Counted from the stretch's first letter, positions 25,942 through 35,501 are shown. The stretch is 64,000 bases of DNA from SIG603 sp963621245 (GCA_963621245.1 CAVFCW010000012.1:3553-67552), one strand, 5' to 3'. Translations and numbers: made by a program. The notes: generated by a model from the sequence alone, not told the origin.

Positions 25942-28374
25942 TCAATAATTATCATTTGGATTTGTATCAATAAAAACAGATACATTTTTGAATTCTCTTA
26001 GTTTCAAAAAGCTCCTGTAAACATCTGATAACAACTCCCTGTATTGTTTGTTAGATTTCGTCTTTATAATGATTTTGTATCTGAATCTTCTTCCCATTTT
26101 GTACACAGAAGCCTCTGTCGGAGGATATATTCTGATGGGATGATTCGGAAGTCTCTCCCTGAAAACTTCAGCCATAAGCTTTGCAAAACTTATCGGTGCG
26201 GTTTTCACAAGAGTTTCGTCCGCAGAGCTGAATCCTATAACATTTATATCACAAAACGGCGGATATAACAGCTTGCGGCGAAAATCAATTTCAAGCCCGT
26301 AAAAAGCCGAATAATTCTGACTTTTAGCCAATTGAATATATGCATTTCCGGGTTGTTCCGTCTGTATCAGAGCAGTTCCTTTATATTTGCCTCTGCCTGA
26401 TCTTCCGATAACCTGAGTGATTAAATCAAAAGTTCTTTCACCGCAACCGTAATCCTCGGCATACAACATCTGATCAACATTAAGCACACAGACAAGCGTA
26501 ACATTTTCAAAATTCAAGCCTTTGGACACCATCTGTGTTCCGACCATAATATCATATTTTCCGCCAGCAAAGTCATCAAGTAAATCGTCAAGATTATTTC
26601 TTAGCGACACAGAGTCGGAATCAATTCGCAAAACTCTCGCCTCAGGAATAAACGCTCTGAGCGTCTCTTCTATGTGTTGAGTGCCCGTTCCGTATGTGCT
26701 CAAAGAATTTTGATGACAAACAGGACAAGTTACAGAAAAGTCCTCACTGTAACCGCAATAATGGCAAAGCAGCTTATTGTTATCATAGTGATAGTTGAGC
26801 GATACACTGCAATTAGGGCAAAGTCTTACTTCACGACACTCTGTACATCTGACAAAGCTGTGATAGCCGCGACGGTTTATAAGAATGATTGACTGCTTTT
26901 TATCGGCAAGATTTTTCTTTAAAAGAAATTTTGTCCGAACACTCAAATCGTTATTCAAATCGTCGGAATCAAGTGCATCAACTATCTCAACCTCGGGCAA
27001 ATCTGCATTGCCGTATCTTGAATTCATTTGGCAGTATAAAAACTTACCGGATTCGGCTTGATAAGAAGATTCTACAGACGGAGTAGCTGAAGCCAACAAA
27101 CAAATTGCCTTTGTTCGTGAAGCTCGGACAATCGCTATTTGTCTTGCATCATATCTCGGACTTTTGTCGGACTTGTAAGATTTATCATGTTCTTCATCAA
27201 CTGCAATCAATCCGATATTATCAAACGGCGCAAATACCGCCGATCGTGTTCCGACAGCAATCAATGCCTCTCCCTTTTTGCACCTCTTCCATTCATCGTA
27301 TCGTTCGCCAACAGACAGTTTGCTGTGAAGAACAGCAACTTTATCTCCAAACGAATTTTTAAACAGCTGAACCGTCTGAGATGTCAAAGATATCTCGGGA
27401 ACCAAAATAATCGCTTGCTTTCCTTCAAATATAACTTTTCGGGCAAGTGCAATGTAAACGGAGGTCTTTCCACTGCCTGTTACACCATTTAGCAAAACAG
27501 GCTTATTTTCACCCTTTGAATAGCTGTCACATATTTTATCATAAACCGATCTTTGCGTCTCATTAAGTTCAAAGTCTCCGCTCGACTTAACCCTATCGGC
27601 AGTTACTGTCGGTCTTCTGAACTTTTCGGCAAAAAAATACTCTGCGGCACCGCAAGCTACAAGTTTGTCAATAACACTCTTAGTGCAACCGACAAAATAT
27701 GTTATTTCATTCACGGTAGCCGTTTCGCAGCTACTGATGAACTCATAAACTTTCTTTTGCTGTTTGGACTTAAGCGCAGACACATCATATTCCTTTGCAA
27801 TAACCATTTTATCCGTTGCGTCGGATATTTTTTGTATGGTATCTTGCTTTTTTATAAGAATTCCGTTTTCGACAAGCCGAGTGAAATCCTCATTTGTATC
27901 ATCAAGCTTAAGAGTGTTGATAATATAATTCGAATTGAAGCTCCCTCTTTTCGCACGCTTTATAATCTTCTGCTGAAGTTCTGATAAATCAAATTCTGAA
28001 AGCTCAGAATCAATCTCCGAGTTTAAGCTGTACGAAAAAATCAACTTCTGCGTCAAGCCGCTCGGCAAAAGAACTCTTACCGCCTCTTCATAAGTGCAAA
28101 AATACTTTTTTGTCATCCAATCAGCCAAAGCCAAAAGCTCCCGTGATAAAACAGGCTCGTTGTCTATTTTATCGATTATGCCTTTAAGCTTATCAGTACC
28201 GATTGGATTTACATCTTGCACCTTGAAAACAATTCCTATCTTTGATTTGTTACCGTTTCCAAAAGGGACTCTAACTCTCATTCCGGGTTCGACTTTCATA
28301 TCTGACGGAACAAAGTAAGAGAATAACTTATCAAAAGAATATGATGTTTTTTCTAAAGCTATTTCAGCAATCAA
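25942..28374 (-). CDS. priA: Primosomal helicase PriA
   Basis: PriA reloads the replisome at stalled forks. The 810-residue protein has the N-terminal DNA-binding domain, Walker A GVTGSGKTSVY, Walker B DEEHD, and the zinc region with paired cysteines (CTECREVRLCPNCS, CHYCG, CPVCHQN). The start is a TTG at 28374 overlapping the rpoZ stop by 4 bases, so translation is probably coupled. It is in the gmk-rpoZ-priA-def-fmt order typical of Firmicutes. Confidence 0.97.
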   Translation of the reverse strand: MIAEIALEKTSYSFDKLFSYFVPSDMKVEPGMRVRVPFGNGNKSKIGIVFKVQDVNPIGTDKLKGIIDKIDNEPVLSRELLALADWMTKKYFCTYEEAVRVLLPSGLTQKLIFSYSLNSEIDSELSEFDLSELQQKIIKRAKRGSFNSNYIINTLKLDDTNEDFTRLVENGILIKKQDTIQKISDATDKMVIAKEYDVSALKSKQQKKVYEFISSCETATVNEITYFVGCTKSVIDKLVACGAAEYFFAEKFRRPTVTADRVKSSGDFELNETQRSVYDKICDSYSKGENKPVLLNGVTGSGKTSVYIALARKVIFEGKQAIILVPEISLTSQTVQLFKNSFGDKVAVLHSKLSVGERYDEWKRCKKGEALIAVGTRSAVFAPFDNIGLIAVDEEHDKSYKSDKSPRYDARQIAIVRASRTKAICLLASATPSVESSYQAESGKFLYCQMNSRYGNADLPEVEIVDALDSDDLNNDLSVRTKFLLKKNLADKKQSIILINRRGYHSFVRCTECREVRLCPNCSVSLNYHYDNNKLLCHYCGYSEDFSVTCPVCHQNSLSTYGTGTQHIEETLRAFIPEARVLRIDSDSVSLRNNLDDLLDDFAGGKYDIMVGTQMVSKGLNFENVTLVCVLNVDQMLYAEDYGCGERTFDLITQVIGRSGRGKYKGTALIQTEQPGNAYIQLAKSQNYSAFYGLEIDFRRKLLYPPFCDINVIGFSSADETLVKTAPISFAKLMAEVFRERLPNHPIRIYPPTEASVYKMGRRFRYKIIIKTKSNKQYRELLSDVYRSFLKLREFKNVSVFIDTNPNDNY

Positions 28375-28583
28375 AATTCATAATCAAACGGATCCGGCTC
28401 GTGAATAATGTATTTTCCTGCAACAAAGTCTCTGCAAGCAAGCTCAACAGGCTTAACAGTAACAGGCGGATCTGCATTTTCAATCTCGGTTGTAATCTCT
28501 CTTGCTCTCTTTGCAATAGCAATAACAAGTGAGTAACGGCTGTTATGAGGTGTTTTTACTATGTTTGCTGATGGTTTAAGCAT
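28371..28583 (-). CDS. rpoZ: RNA polymerase omega subunit
   Basis: A 70-residue protein with the omega signature NSRYSLVIAIAKRAREI near residues 14-30. Omega helps assemble and stabilise RNA polymerase. It has a strong AAGGAGAG site, lies 2 bases after gmk and overlaps priA by 4 bases. Confidence 0.95.
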   Translation of the reverse strand: MLKPSANIVKTPHNSRYSLVIAIAKRAREITTEIENADPPVTVKPVELACRDFVAGKYIIHEPDPFDYEF

Positions 28584-28585
28584 AT

Positions 28586-29200
28586 TTATCTCTCCTTGAT
28601 TATATCATCAAATATTTCTAAATTTTTGTTTCTTTCATATCTGAGTTTTTCAGCTTTAATTATTGCTTCAAGCTCATCCACTGCTTTTTCAAGCTCGTCA
28701 TTAACCACAATGTAATCGTAGTCTTTTGCGTGTGGAATTTCCTGCAGTGCGGTATTCAGACGATTTTTAATGACCTCATCCGTTTCTGTACCGCGATTTC
28801 TCAATCTTCTTTCAAGAACTTCCATTGAAGGAGGAGTTATGAAAACAGATACGCAGTCAGGAATTTTCTTCTTTATCTGTGCGCCGCCCTGTACTTCTAT
28901 CTCCAATACTATATCGTATCCCTCAGCAACCGCTTTTTCAATCGGCTCTTTGGGAGTACCGTAGTAGTTTCCGCAGTACTCTGCATGTTCAAGCATCTTA
29001 CCTTCGGCTATAAGCTCTTCAAAGTGCTCTTTGTCGGTAAAGTAATAGCTTTGACCGTCAACCTCACCCGGACGGGGTTTTCTTGTGGTTGCCGAAACGC
29101 TGAATTTCATATTAGCATTTCTCTTGAACAGTTCCTTAAGAATGGTGCCCTTGCCGCCTCCTGATGGAGCGGACACCACAATAACAAGACCTTTATTCAT
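28586..29200 (-). CDS. gmk: Guanylate kinase
   Basis: Phosphorylates GMP to GDP. The 204-residue protein starts with the P-loop SAPSGGGKGT (9-18) and has the GMP-binding SATTRKPRPGEVDGQSYYF and the lid region RLRNRGTETDE. It overlaps remA by 8 bases with GAAGGTG before the ATG. Confidence 0.97.
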   Translation of the reverse strand: MNKGLVIVVSAPSGGGKGTILKELFKRNANMKFSVSATTRKPRPGEVDGQSYYFTDKEHFEELIAEGKMLEHAEYCGNYYGTPKEPIEKAVAEGYDIVLEIEVQGGAQIKKKIPDCVSVFITPPSMEVLERRLRNRGTETDEVIKNRLNTALQEIPHAKDYDYIVVNDELEKAVDELEAIIKAEKLRYERNKNLEIFDDIIKER

Positions 29201-29450
29201 TTATATCACCTTCATTGCCATTATTAATTCGATTTCCGATAACATCTGCAGTAAGAGCGGACATAACCACATGGTTGCTGTCCATAATAATCACAGATTT
29301 GGTTTTTCTTCCCTGTGACGCATCGATAGCTTTCCCAATTTCTTTAGCTTCCTGGACAATTCTTTTCACAGGAGCCGAATCAGGGCTGACTACAGCGACT
29401 ATCTTACTGCTTGATATCATATTTCCAAATCCGATATTGATTAGATTCAC
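29193..29450 (-). CDS. remA: RemA-type regulator (DUF370)
   Basis: RemA is a small ring-forming DNA-binding protein that activates biofilm matrix and osmoprotection genes in Bacillus. The 85-residue protein starts NLINIGFGNMI and has the conserved RKTKSVIIMDSNHVVMSAL. The start is GTG at 29450 with AAGGTG upstream. It lies between yicC and gmk, the usual place in Firmicutes. Control of the polysaccharide locus in this window by RemA is possible but not shown. Confidence 0.95.
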   Translation of the reverse strand: MNLINIGFGNMISSSKIVAVVSPDSAPVKRIVQEAKEIGKAIDASQGRKTKSVIIMDSNHVVMSALTADVIGNRINNGNEGDINE

Positions 29451-29459
29451 TTTATCACC

Positions 29460-30338
29460 TTATTCAATATTCTGAACCTGTTCGCGAATTTTCTCTATCT
29501 CAGCTTTAATATCAACCACCATATATGCAATATCGGAATCAGAGCATTTTGAGCCGATAGTGTTTGCTTCTCTGTTCATTTCCTGAACAAGAAAATCCAT
29601 TTTTCTTCCGATAGGGTCCTTGCTCTCAGCAAATTGTTTCAACTGGGATATGTGGCTTCTCAGTCTGACAGTTTCTTCATCAACAGCAACTTTATCGGCA
29701 AAAATAGCAGTTTCTGTCAAAATTCTTGCATCGTCGATATTTCTGTCAGCGAGGAGTTCTTTAAGCTTAGATTCAAGCTTTTCTCTGTATTCCTTAACGG
29801 TTTCAGGTGAACGGACTTCAATTTTTCCTACTATGCCAAGAATAAATTCGGCACGACTCACAACGTCATCGTAAAGCTTTGAGCCTTCACGCTCTCTCAT
29901 TTCAATAAAGTTAAACAGAGCTTTCTCGGTTACAACCTTTGCATCATTCCAAACTCTCTCTTCATCCTCTGGAGCCTTGTGAATAGAAAAAATATCCGTA
30001 AATTTTGTGAGGCTGTCAGCAGTTACATCGCCGGAAAGCGAGTACTTTTCATTTAACTCTCTCAAAGCGTTAATATATCCGGCAGCCAAAGAGTGATTTA
30101 CGGTTACCTCAACATCATCAACATCTATGTTCTCAATGTGTACATAAACATCGATTTTTCCTCGGGAAACTTTTGATTGGATAAAAGATTTTAGTTTGTC
30201 TTCCAAAAAAGCGTAGCCTCGGGTAATCCTTGTGCTAAACTCAAAATATTTATGATTAACCGATTTTATTTCAACAATAATATGTCTTCCGTCAACAATC
30301 TCATCGGCTCTGCCAAAGCCGGTCATACTCTTGAGCAT
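29460..30338 (-). CDS. yicC: YicC/YloC family endoribonuclease
   Basis: The 292-residue protein begins MLKSMTGFGRAD and ends with the DUF1732 region (QLKQFAESKDPIGRKMDFLVQ then EMNREANTIGSK), the hallmarks of the YicC/YloC RNase family. It is the first gene of the yicC-remA-gmk-rpoZ-priA series, with AAAGGAC before the ATG. Its promoter should lie in 30339-30410, where I found no convincing match. Confidence 0.95.
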   Translation of the reverse strand: MLKSMTGFGRADEIVDGRHIIVEIKSVNHKYFEFSTRITRGYAFLEDKLKSFIQSKVSRGKIDVYVHIENIDVDDVEVTVNHSLAAGYINALRELNEKYSLSGDVTADSLTKFTDIFSIHKAPEDEERVWNDAKVVTEKALFNFIEMREREGSKLYDDVVSRAEFILGIVGKIEVRSPETVKEYREKLESKLKELLADRNIDDARILTETAIFADKVAVDEETVRLRSHISQLKQFAESKDPIGRKMDFLVQEMNREANTIGSKCSDSDIAYMVVDIKAEIEKIREQVQNIE

Positions 30339-30410
30339 TTTATCAGTCCTTTCTCACACTTAGCATTCTTTAATTAATGTATTTTAACCCATTATATACA
30401 TATAAAGCAA

Positions 30411-30438
30411 GAAAAGGTTACAAATTTGTAACCTTTTT
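30411..30438 (-). terminator. Terminator after the ketopantoate-reductase-like gene
   Basis: Nearly perfect palindrome AAAAGGTTACAAA/TTTGTAACCTTTT with U-rich flanks on both sides (TTTTCTTG on the minus strand), 46 bases past the stop. It separates this unit from yicC. Confidence 0.85.
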
Positions 30439-30483
30439 CCCCAATATTTTTATTCGTCTAACAGCAATTCAAAACAAATTGAT

Positions 30484-31410
30484 TTATCTCATATAATCTT
30501 CGCATTCTGCTTCAAGCTCATTCCAAATCGGATATTCAGCTCCGTTTTCATCAAAAAATCTTTTCAAATCCAGGTTAAGAGCTCTCATTTCGTCAACCGC
30601 ATTCATCGCATGATCCGAGACGCAAATTTTACCTAAACTTGTAGCGCTCATAATCCTAAAATAATGAAGTATAAACTTTCTGTATTTATCACTTTCAAAG
30701 TTTTGATCCACCTTAGGCAAAATCTCGTGTCCTGCATTTTTAATTGCCCGATAGCCTTCTATATTGGCATCAATTAACCGATTCAAGTAAGCTTTGTCGC
30801 TTTTTATCAGCTTCAAATTTCCACCCGTTTTATAACAAGCAAATGTAACCGGCACAACAAATGCGGCGTGGCACAAAAGGTAGTCCTCCATATTCGGCTC
30901 ATATACCAGCTTATACTTTGTGCAAACGAATATACGCTTAATAAGTCTCTCATTTGAAGGCACACCTCTGAGCTGTCCGATCGTTATTTTTCTGAGGTCA
31001 ACAGAAACAACGCAGTCTTTCTCTCGATGTCCGGCGGACAGTGCAAATGCAAACATGATGTTCTTTTCAGGTAGACGTGCCACCAACTCTGAAGCACGAA
31101 CATTATTGCCCACAAAAATAATATTTTTAGTCTTGTTTGCTCGCAAAGTTTCCAGTACACCGTCAATCTGTGTATAGCGCAATACAACAAAAATTACATC
31201 ATAATTATCATCAGGTAAAAGCTCGGTTACCACAGGAATATGACTGACGGTTGTCCGATTCGTAAGCTTATTTTTAATTCTCAATCCGTTTTTCTTGATT
31301 TCATCTGCCCACTTTCCGCGTGCGAGCAATGTTACATTCTTTCCCGCACGAAACAGGTTATTCGCAAGATTACATCCCAGCACTCCCGCACCAAACACTA
31401 AAATTTTCAA
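30484..31410 (-). CDS. Ketopantoate reductase-like (ApbA/PanE family) oxidoreductase
   Basis: A 308-residue NAD(P)-dependent reductase with the N-terminal Rossmann motif GAGVLG (7-12) and a helical C-terminal domain. The family reduces 2-dehydropantoate in pantothenate synthesis, but many members have other substrates and this one is divergent in the catalytic half, so the specific role is open. The start is TTG with AGGAAG upstream. It lies 12 bases after an ATC-hydrolase-like gene and away from panB/panC, which argues for a different substrate. Confidence 0.82.
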   Translation of the reverse strand: MKILVFGAGVLGCNLANNLFRAGKNVTLLARGKWADEIKKNGLRIKNKLTNRTTVSHIPVVTELLPDDNYDVIFVVLRYTQIDGVLETLRANKTKNIIFVGNNVRASELVARLPEKNIMFAFALSAGHREKDCVVSVDLRKITIGQLRGVPSNERLIKRIFVCTKYKLVYEPNMEDYLLCHAAFVVPVTFACYKTGGNLKLIKSDKAYLNRLIDANIEGYRAIKNAGHEILPKVDQNFESDKYRKFILHYFRIMSATSLGKICVSDHAMNAVDEMRALNLDLKRFFDENGAEYPIWNELEAECEDYMR

Positions 31411-31422
31411 TTTAGCACTTCC

Positions 31423-32142
31423 TCATTTCTTATCCGATTTATTTTTTCTCCGATATCCATGCTCATCCCGATATTCAGGATGTTCTTTTATATATGTATC
31501 GAGATCGCCACAAATTGTATAATCACACTTACATCCATTTGAACACATTTCCGAACGCACAAGACGGGCGTGAATAAGCTCCATTGATACATAGTCAACA
31601 TTGCAAAGTGCCGGCATTATCTCAGTTAGATTAAATTCCTTGGCGAATTCTGCTACGGGGCAAGCTGTGAACTCATAGTATATAGGTTTATTCTTTTCAT
31701 AAGGTGCAACATGCATTTCATAGTCATGCCACGCATCGCAACCTTTTTTGGCTTTTGCGAAAGCTTTATACATTAGTTTTTGCCAAATCGGCTTGTTACA
31801 ATCAACGAATTTAGAGAGAAAACGAAACGATGGCAAAACAAGATTTTCTTCAATCTCCTCAATCTCTCTGAAAGTTGCAACATCTCGGCAGACAGAAAAG
31901 TAACACATGATGGCAATGCAGTCATAGGTACCACCCTTACCGTTATGATAATTTTTCTTTCCGCCTAAATCTGTGCGACATTTCGCAAGATAATCGACAT
32001 ATTGCTTCTGAATCCGCTCCCAAATCGCATCGCATTCATCAGAACTATAATGATGTGAAGTTTTATCCCTGATTTCCTTTTCGCGCTGCTTTAAATACAA
32101 CACATGACAACTTCGATCAAAATTCAATTTCCTACCTTTCAT
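31423..32142 (-). CDS. L-2-amino-thiazoline-4-carboxylic acid hydrolase family protein
   Basis: A 239-residue cysteine-rich protein whose C-terminal half (EFTACPVAEFAKEFNLTEI then PALCNVDYV) matches the ATC-hydrolase family, named for a Pseudomonas enzyme that opens a thiazoline ring to give S-carbamoyl-cysteine. Most members have no proven substrate. It begins a two-gene unit with the reductase. A cluster of cysteines near the end (CSNGCKCDYTIC) could bind metal. The highly basic tail KNKSDKK is odd. Confidence 0.75.
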   Translation of the reverse strand: MKGRKLNFDRSCHVLYLKQREKEIRDKTSHHYSSDECDAIWERIQKQYVDYLAKCRTDLGGKKNYHNGKGGTYDCIAIMCYFSVCRDVATFREIEEIEENLVLPSFRFLSKFVDCNKPIWQKLMYKAFAKAKKGCDAWHDYEMHVAPYEKNKPIYYEFTACPVAEFAKEFNLTEIMPALCNVDYVSMELIHARLVRSEMCSNGCKCDYTICGDLDTYIKEHPEYRDEHGYRRKNKSDKK

Positions 32143-32176
32143 AGTTTTTCACTCCTAACAATATGCAGAGCAGTTG

Positions 32177-32182
32177 ATTATA
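32177..32182 (-). promoter_or_regulatory. -10 box before the ATC-hydrolase-like gene
   Basis: Perfect TATAAT on the minus strand about 35 bases before the ATG; the -35 (TGAACA, 17 bases away) is weak. The rest of the 255-base gap up to rluB holds only the rluB terminator. Confidence 0.5.
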
Positions 32183-32322
32183 ATCACAACAGATTAAATG
32201 TTCAGAGACGCTTGGTTAGATTGCGCTAACTTATTGGGTGTTAAAAAGTTGCACTTCTGCAACCCTTAAATTTATATTATCATATTTGCTTTCGTTTTGC
32301 AATATTCTAAAAACTAGAACAG

Positions 32323-32360
32323 AAAAAATCTCACAGCAAACTTAACAAATCTGCTGTGAG
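32323..32360 (-). terminator. Terminator after rluB
   Basis: Stem CTCACAGCA/TGCTGTGAG (32330-32338 and 32352-32360) followed on the minus strand by ATTTTTTCTG. The plus side is also U-rich, so it may act both ways. Confidence 0.88.
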
Positions 32361-32397
32361 TTTTCTCTTTATCGTATTTTAAAAGTGTTCCGACAAA

Positions 32398-33201
32398 TTA
32401 TGCCTTACGGTGAACTTTTCTCGGATTTTTTGAAGCGAAAGAAGTATTAGACTTCTTTTCTGTACCTCTTCTCTTGACCTTAGACGCATAATTTTTGAGT
32501 GCGAGGATCTCCTCGTTTGTCAATTCTCGATAATCGCCTAACTGAAGCATACCGAGCTTAACGGGACCGATAGCATTTCTTTTCAGTCTAAGCACTTCTA
32601 ATCCGAAATGTTCGCACATCTTTCTGATTTGTCTGTTTCTGCCCTCGTTTAAAACAATTTCGAGCACCGTTCTCTCAGGCTCTACCGTCAAAACTCTCAC
32701 TGTGCACGGTGCTGTTTTAACTCCGTCTATAACCATACCGACAGACATTTGAACGAGCATGTCTTCCGTTGGATTTGGCCTTACCGTTACTCTGTAAAGC
32801 TTCGGAATGTGTCCCGACGGATGCGAAATCAAATTAGAAAACTCGCCGTCGTTAGTCATAATCAACAGGCCCTCAGACTCCCTGTCAAGTCGTCCGACAG
32901 GATAAACTCTCTCGGGAATATCGGAGACCAAATCAGCAACACACTTTCTGCCCTTTTCGTCGCTCATCGTGGTAACATATCCTCTTGGCTTGTTAATCAT
33001 CAAGTACCACTTTTTGCTGTCGGCAACAAGGCGCTCACCGTCAACCTTTACAAGATCTAACTTTCTGTCAATTTTGTCACCGATAGAAGCTTTTCTTCCG
33101 TTTACGGTAACACGACCCTCAGCTATCATCTCTTCGGCTTTTCTTCTCGAAGCAAGTCCGCACTCAGCTATATATTTTTGTAATCTGCAATCTTTTGCCA
33201 T
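32398..33201 (-). CDS. rluB: Ribosomal large-subunit pseudouridine synthase RluB-like
   Basis: A 267-residue RsuA/RluB family enzyme with an N-terminal S4 RNA-binding domain (LQKYIAECGLASRRKAEEMI) and the catalytic motif VGRLDRESEGLLIMTNDGE, where the aspartate after GRL is the nucleophile. It makes pseudouridine near position 2605 of 23S rRNA in the RluB group. The basic tail (SFASKNPRKVHRKA) is typical. It ends the scpA-scpB-DUF2953-ytfJ-rluB operon. Confidence 0.93.
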   Translation of the reverse strand: MAKDCRLQKYIAECGLASRRKAEEMIAEGRVTVNGRKASIGDKIDRKLDLVKVDGERLVADSKKWYLMINKPRGYVTTMSDEKGRKCVADLVSDIPERVYPVGRLDRESEGLLIMTNDGEFSNLISHPSGHIPKLYRVTVRPNPTEDMLVQMSVGMVIDGVKTAPCTVRVLTVEPERTVLEIVLNEGRNRQIRKMCEHFGLEVLRLKRNAIGPVKLGMLQLGDYRELTNEEILALKNYASKVKRRGTEKKSNTSFASKNPRKVHRKA

Positions 33202-33204
33202 ATT

Positions 33205-33624
33205 TTAACCTTCAGACACCACAGCTTCAGTTGTTGCCTCGGGCACCTCAACTTCCGCTTCAGTCTTGTCCTTTTTAAATAATGAAGTAATTTTATCAAC
33301 AACATCCGGTGCCGTTTGAATCGCTCTGTCCACAGAACTGATAAACGGCTCAACCTGAATAACTCTTACATTTCCGTTCGAGACCGAAAGAAAAGCAATA
33401 GGTGTAATTGTAACTCCGGCTCCTGATCCTCCGCCAAAGAGACCCGGCGTTTTTGACGGGAGATCGGAACCTCCAGCCGCAAAGCCATAGTTAACTCTTG
33501 AAATCGGAATAATTACCGTACCGTCGGGGGTAATTATTTGATCTCCGATTACAGTATTGACATCAATAACACTTTTAATTTTATCAACGGTCGTTTCAAG
33601 CAGACTGTTTACTTTCTCGCTCAT
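33205..33624 (-). CDS. ytfJ: GerW family sporulation protein YtfJ
   Basis: A 139-residue protein with the GerW/YtfJ core: DKIKSVIDVNTVIGDQI, PDGTVIIPISRVNYGFAAGG and GSGAGVTITPIAFL. In Bacillus it is a spore protein needed for germination, and the scpA-scpB-DUF2953-ytfJ order is conserved. Its presence suggests a spore-forming ancestry; it is also found in non-sporulating clostridia. It overlaps the DUF2953 gene by 29 bases. Confidence 0.92.
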   Translation of the reverse strand: MSEKVNSLLETTVDKIKSVIDVNTVIGDQIITPDGTVIIPISRVNYGFAAGGSDLPSKTPGLFGGGSGAGVTITPIAFLSVSNGNVRVIQVEPFISSVDRAIQTAPDVVDKITSLFKKDKTEAEVEVPEATTEAVVSEG

Positions 33625-34255
33625 TTTTATTTCCTTTCTTCACAGACTTTAGTACTTTAATGATTCGTGGAAGTGCTTTGCAAACCATCTTTAACACGAT
33701 AGCCAAAGCAAAAAGCAAAGTAATTCTGAAAGACGCATAGGCCCTAACGGTTGATTCCTCGGCGTCATAATCCATATCAACGGTTATTTTCCCTTTTTTG
33801 CACCTGAAAAAGTCGTATATCACAGAAATCGCCGGATACACAGCGGCGCAAAGTTTGCCATATCCGTAAGCTGCATCCGCAGCATTATCATCTGTAGTGC
33901 ATATATAAATATCGGCATCTGTCAATTTGAGTCTTCTAAGAAATTTATATCCACCCGACAAAACTATCTTTAAAAGCTCATAAATTATATTTAAGAAGCC
34001 CTTAAGGCCCGTTTGCTTAATGATTCTTTTTAGTTTATCAACAGTGCCTTCGCTTTTCTCTTCTTCTTTCGGAGGCTCTTGCTTTGGTTCTTCCTCTTTC
34101 TCCTCCTCGGGGATTTCTGTCCGAGGATAAGTATAAACCAAAAAGCAAGAATAATAAGCCTTAAAGCTCAGCTCCTCTTCAAAATTTATCTTAATTCTTA
34201 GCGGTTGTAGCAAAATGAGAGCCAACACGCAGAGAATTATAATTAATACAATCAT
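33596..34255 (-). CDS. DUF2953 membrane-anchored protein
   Basis: A 219-residue protein with an N-terminal membrane helix (2-18), a strongly acidic Pro/Glu/Lys linker (about 45-75) and a C-terminal hydrophobic stretch (ITLLFALAIVLKMV). This fits DUF2953, always next to ytfJ and scpB in Firmicutes and linked to sporulation by context only. It overlaps ytfJ by 29 bases, a longer overlap than elsewhere in this operon. Confidence 0.85.
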   Translation of the reverse strand: MIVLIIILCVLALILLQPLRIKINFEEELSFKAYYSCFLVYTYPRTEIPEEEKEEEPKQEPPKEEEKSEGTVDKLKRIIKQTGLKGFLNIIYELLKIVLSGGYKFLRRLKLTDADIYICTTDDNAADAAYGYGKLCAAVYPAISVIYDFFRCKKGKITVDMDYDAEESTVRAYASFRITLLFALAIVLKMVCKALPRIIKVLKSVKKGNKNERESKQSA

Positions 34256-34258
34256 AAT

Positions 34259-34783
34259 TTACTCGGTACTTTGAGAACCTGACTTTGGAATTTCAGGAAG
34301 TTCTTCTATAGAGGATATACCAAAGCATTTAAGAAAATTTTCGGTTGTTCCGTAAAGAAGCGGTCTGCCGGGCAATTCCAATCTGCCTCTTTCCTCAACC
34401 AAATCTTTTTGAATCAAATTGGCAAGAACGCCTGAACAATCAACGCCTCTCACCTGCTCGATATATGCCTTTGTTACAGGCTCATTGTATGCCACAAGAG
34501 CAAGAACCTCCATAGCGGCATTAGAAAGCGGCGCACTCTTATTTATTTCAAGAACCGTTCTAACGGTATCTGCATATTCTGCTTTTGATACAAACTGAAC
34601 GGAATCTTTCAGTCGCATAAGACGTATTCCTGAGTTCTCTTTATCAAATTCTAATGTTATAGCCTCTATTATCTCATCAAGTTTTGGCGGCGATATTTCA
34701 AGTACTGCAGACAGTTTGTCAAGCGGCACGGGATCTCCGCTTGCAAAGATAACCGCCTCAACTGCGGCTTGAAGATTACTCAT
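34259..34783 (-). CDS. scpB: Segregation and condensation protein B
   Basis: ScpB is the winged-helix kite subunit of the SMC condensin complex. The 174-residue protein starts with LQAAVEAVIFASGDPV and has the conserved ALVAYNEPVTKAYIEQVRGVD and LPGRPLLYGTTENFL. It overlaps scpA by 8 bases. Confidence 0.96.
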   Translation of the reverse strand: MSNLQAAVEAVIFASGDPVPLDKLSAVLEISPPKLDEIIEAITLEFDKENSGIRLMRLKDSVQFVSKAEYADTVRTVLEINKSAPLSNAAMEVLALVAYNEPVTKAYIEQVRGVDCSGVLANLIQKDLVEERGRLELPGRPLLYGTTENFLKCFGISSIEELPEIPKSGSQSTE

Positions 34784-35492
34784 TTATGTCTTCTCCGTTA
34801 TATATTCTAACATAGGTTTCATGATTATTCTCATGCACTCTGACTCTTTTATGTTTTACAAGTTCAAGCAAAGCAAGAAAAGCCGCAATTCTCTCCGAAT
34901 GATCTTTCTTGTGAAAAATAAGCGAATTCAGTCTTATCGGAATTTTGTTCCAGAGACTTCTGAGTATATATATAACCTGAGAATTCACGCTGACAAAATT
35001 TCTTGTAACTATTCTGTCCAATTTTTCACGATTTAATACAAATGGTTTTCTGTTTTTGCCTACCGCATTCATGTAGGCATTATATAGTACAATCGGCTCA
35101 TGCTTTTGCTTATATCGGTAGTCCACCTCTATCGCTTCCTCATTTCGAGAAATACAGTCAAAGCTCATAAGCTTTGACAATCTCAAAGCAACTGCCTTGC
35201 ACTGCTTATACTCAATAAGTTGACCTGTAAGCTCTCGTTTCAGTTCCTCCGCTTCTTCTTTTTTGGGCAAAAGAGAAACAGATTTTATGTGTACAAGTCT
35301 TGATGCCATCTCCAAAAATTCGCTGGCAACATCCATATCGTTGCTTTGCATGATTTCAATCTGTTCCATGTATTGATCGAGCAGTTCCGATATAGGAATA
35401 TCATAAATATTAAGTTTGTTTTTTGATATTAGTGAGAGCAAAAGGTCAAGCGGGCCTTCAAAAACATCAATTTTATAAGAAAGTTGTTCCAA
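34776..35492 (-). CDS. scpA: Segregation and condensation protein A
   Basis: ScpA is the kleisin that links SMC heads. The 238-residue protein begins with the hallmark VFEGPLDLLLSLI and has the second conserved helix block FLEMASRLVHIKSVSLLP, then a C-terminal winged-helix region. The start is TTG at 35492 with AAGGTGAA upstream. It follows the site-2 protease by 9 bases. Confidence 0.96.
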   Translation of the reverse strand: MEQLSYKIDVFEGPLDLLLSLISKNKLNIYDIPISELLDQYMEQIEIMQSNDMDVASEFLEMASRLVHIKSVSLLPKKEEAEELKRELTGQLIEYKQCKAVALRLSKLMSFDCISRNEEAIEVDYRYKQKHEPIVLYNAYMNAVGKNRKPFVLNREKLDRIVTRNFVSVNSQVIYILRSLWNKIPIRLNSLIFHKKDHSERIAAFLALLELVKHKRVRVHENNHETYVRIYNGEDINE

Positions 35493-35501
35493 AATTTCAC
35501 C

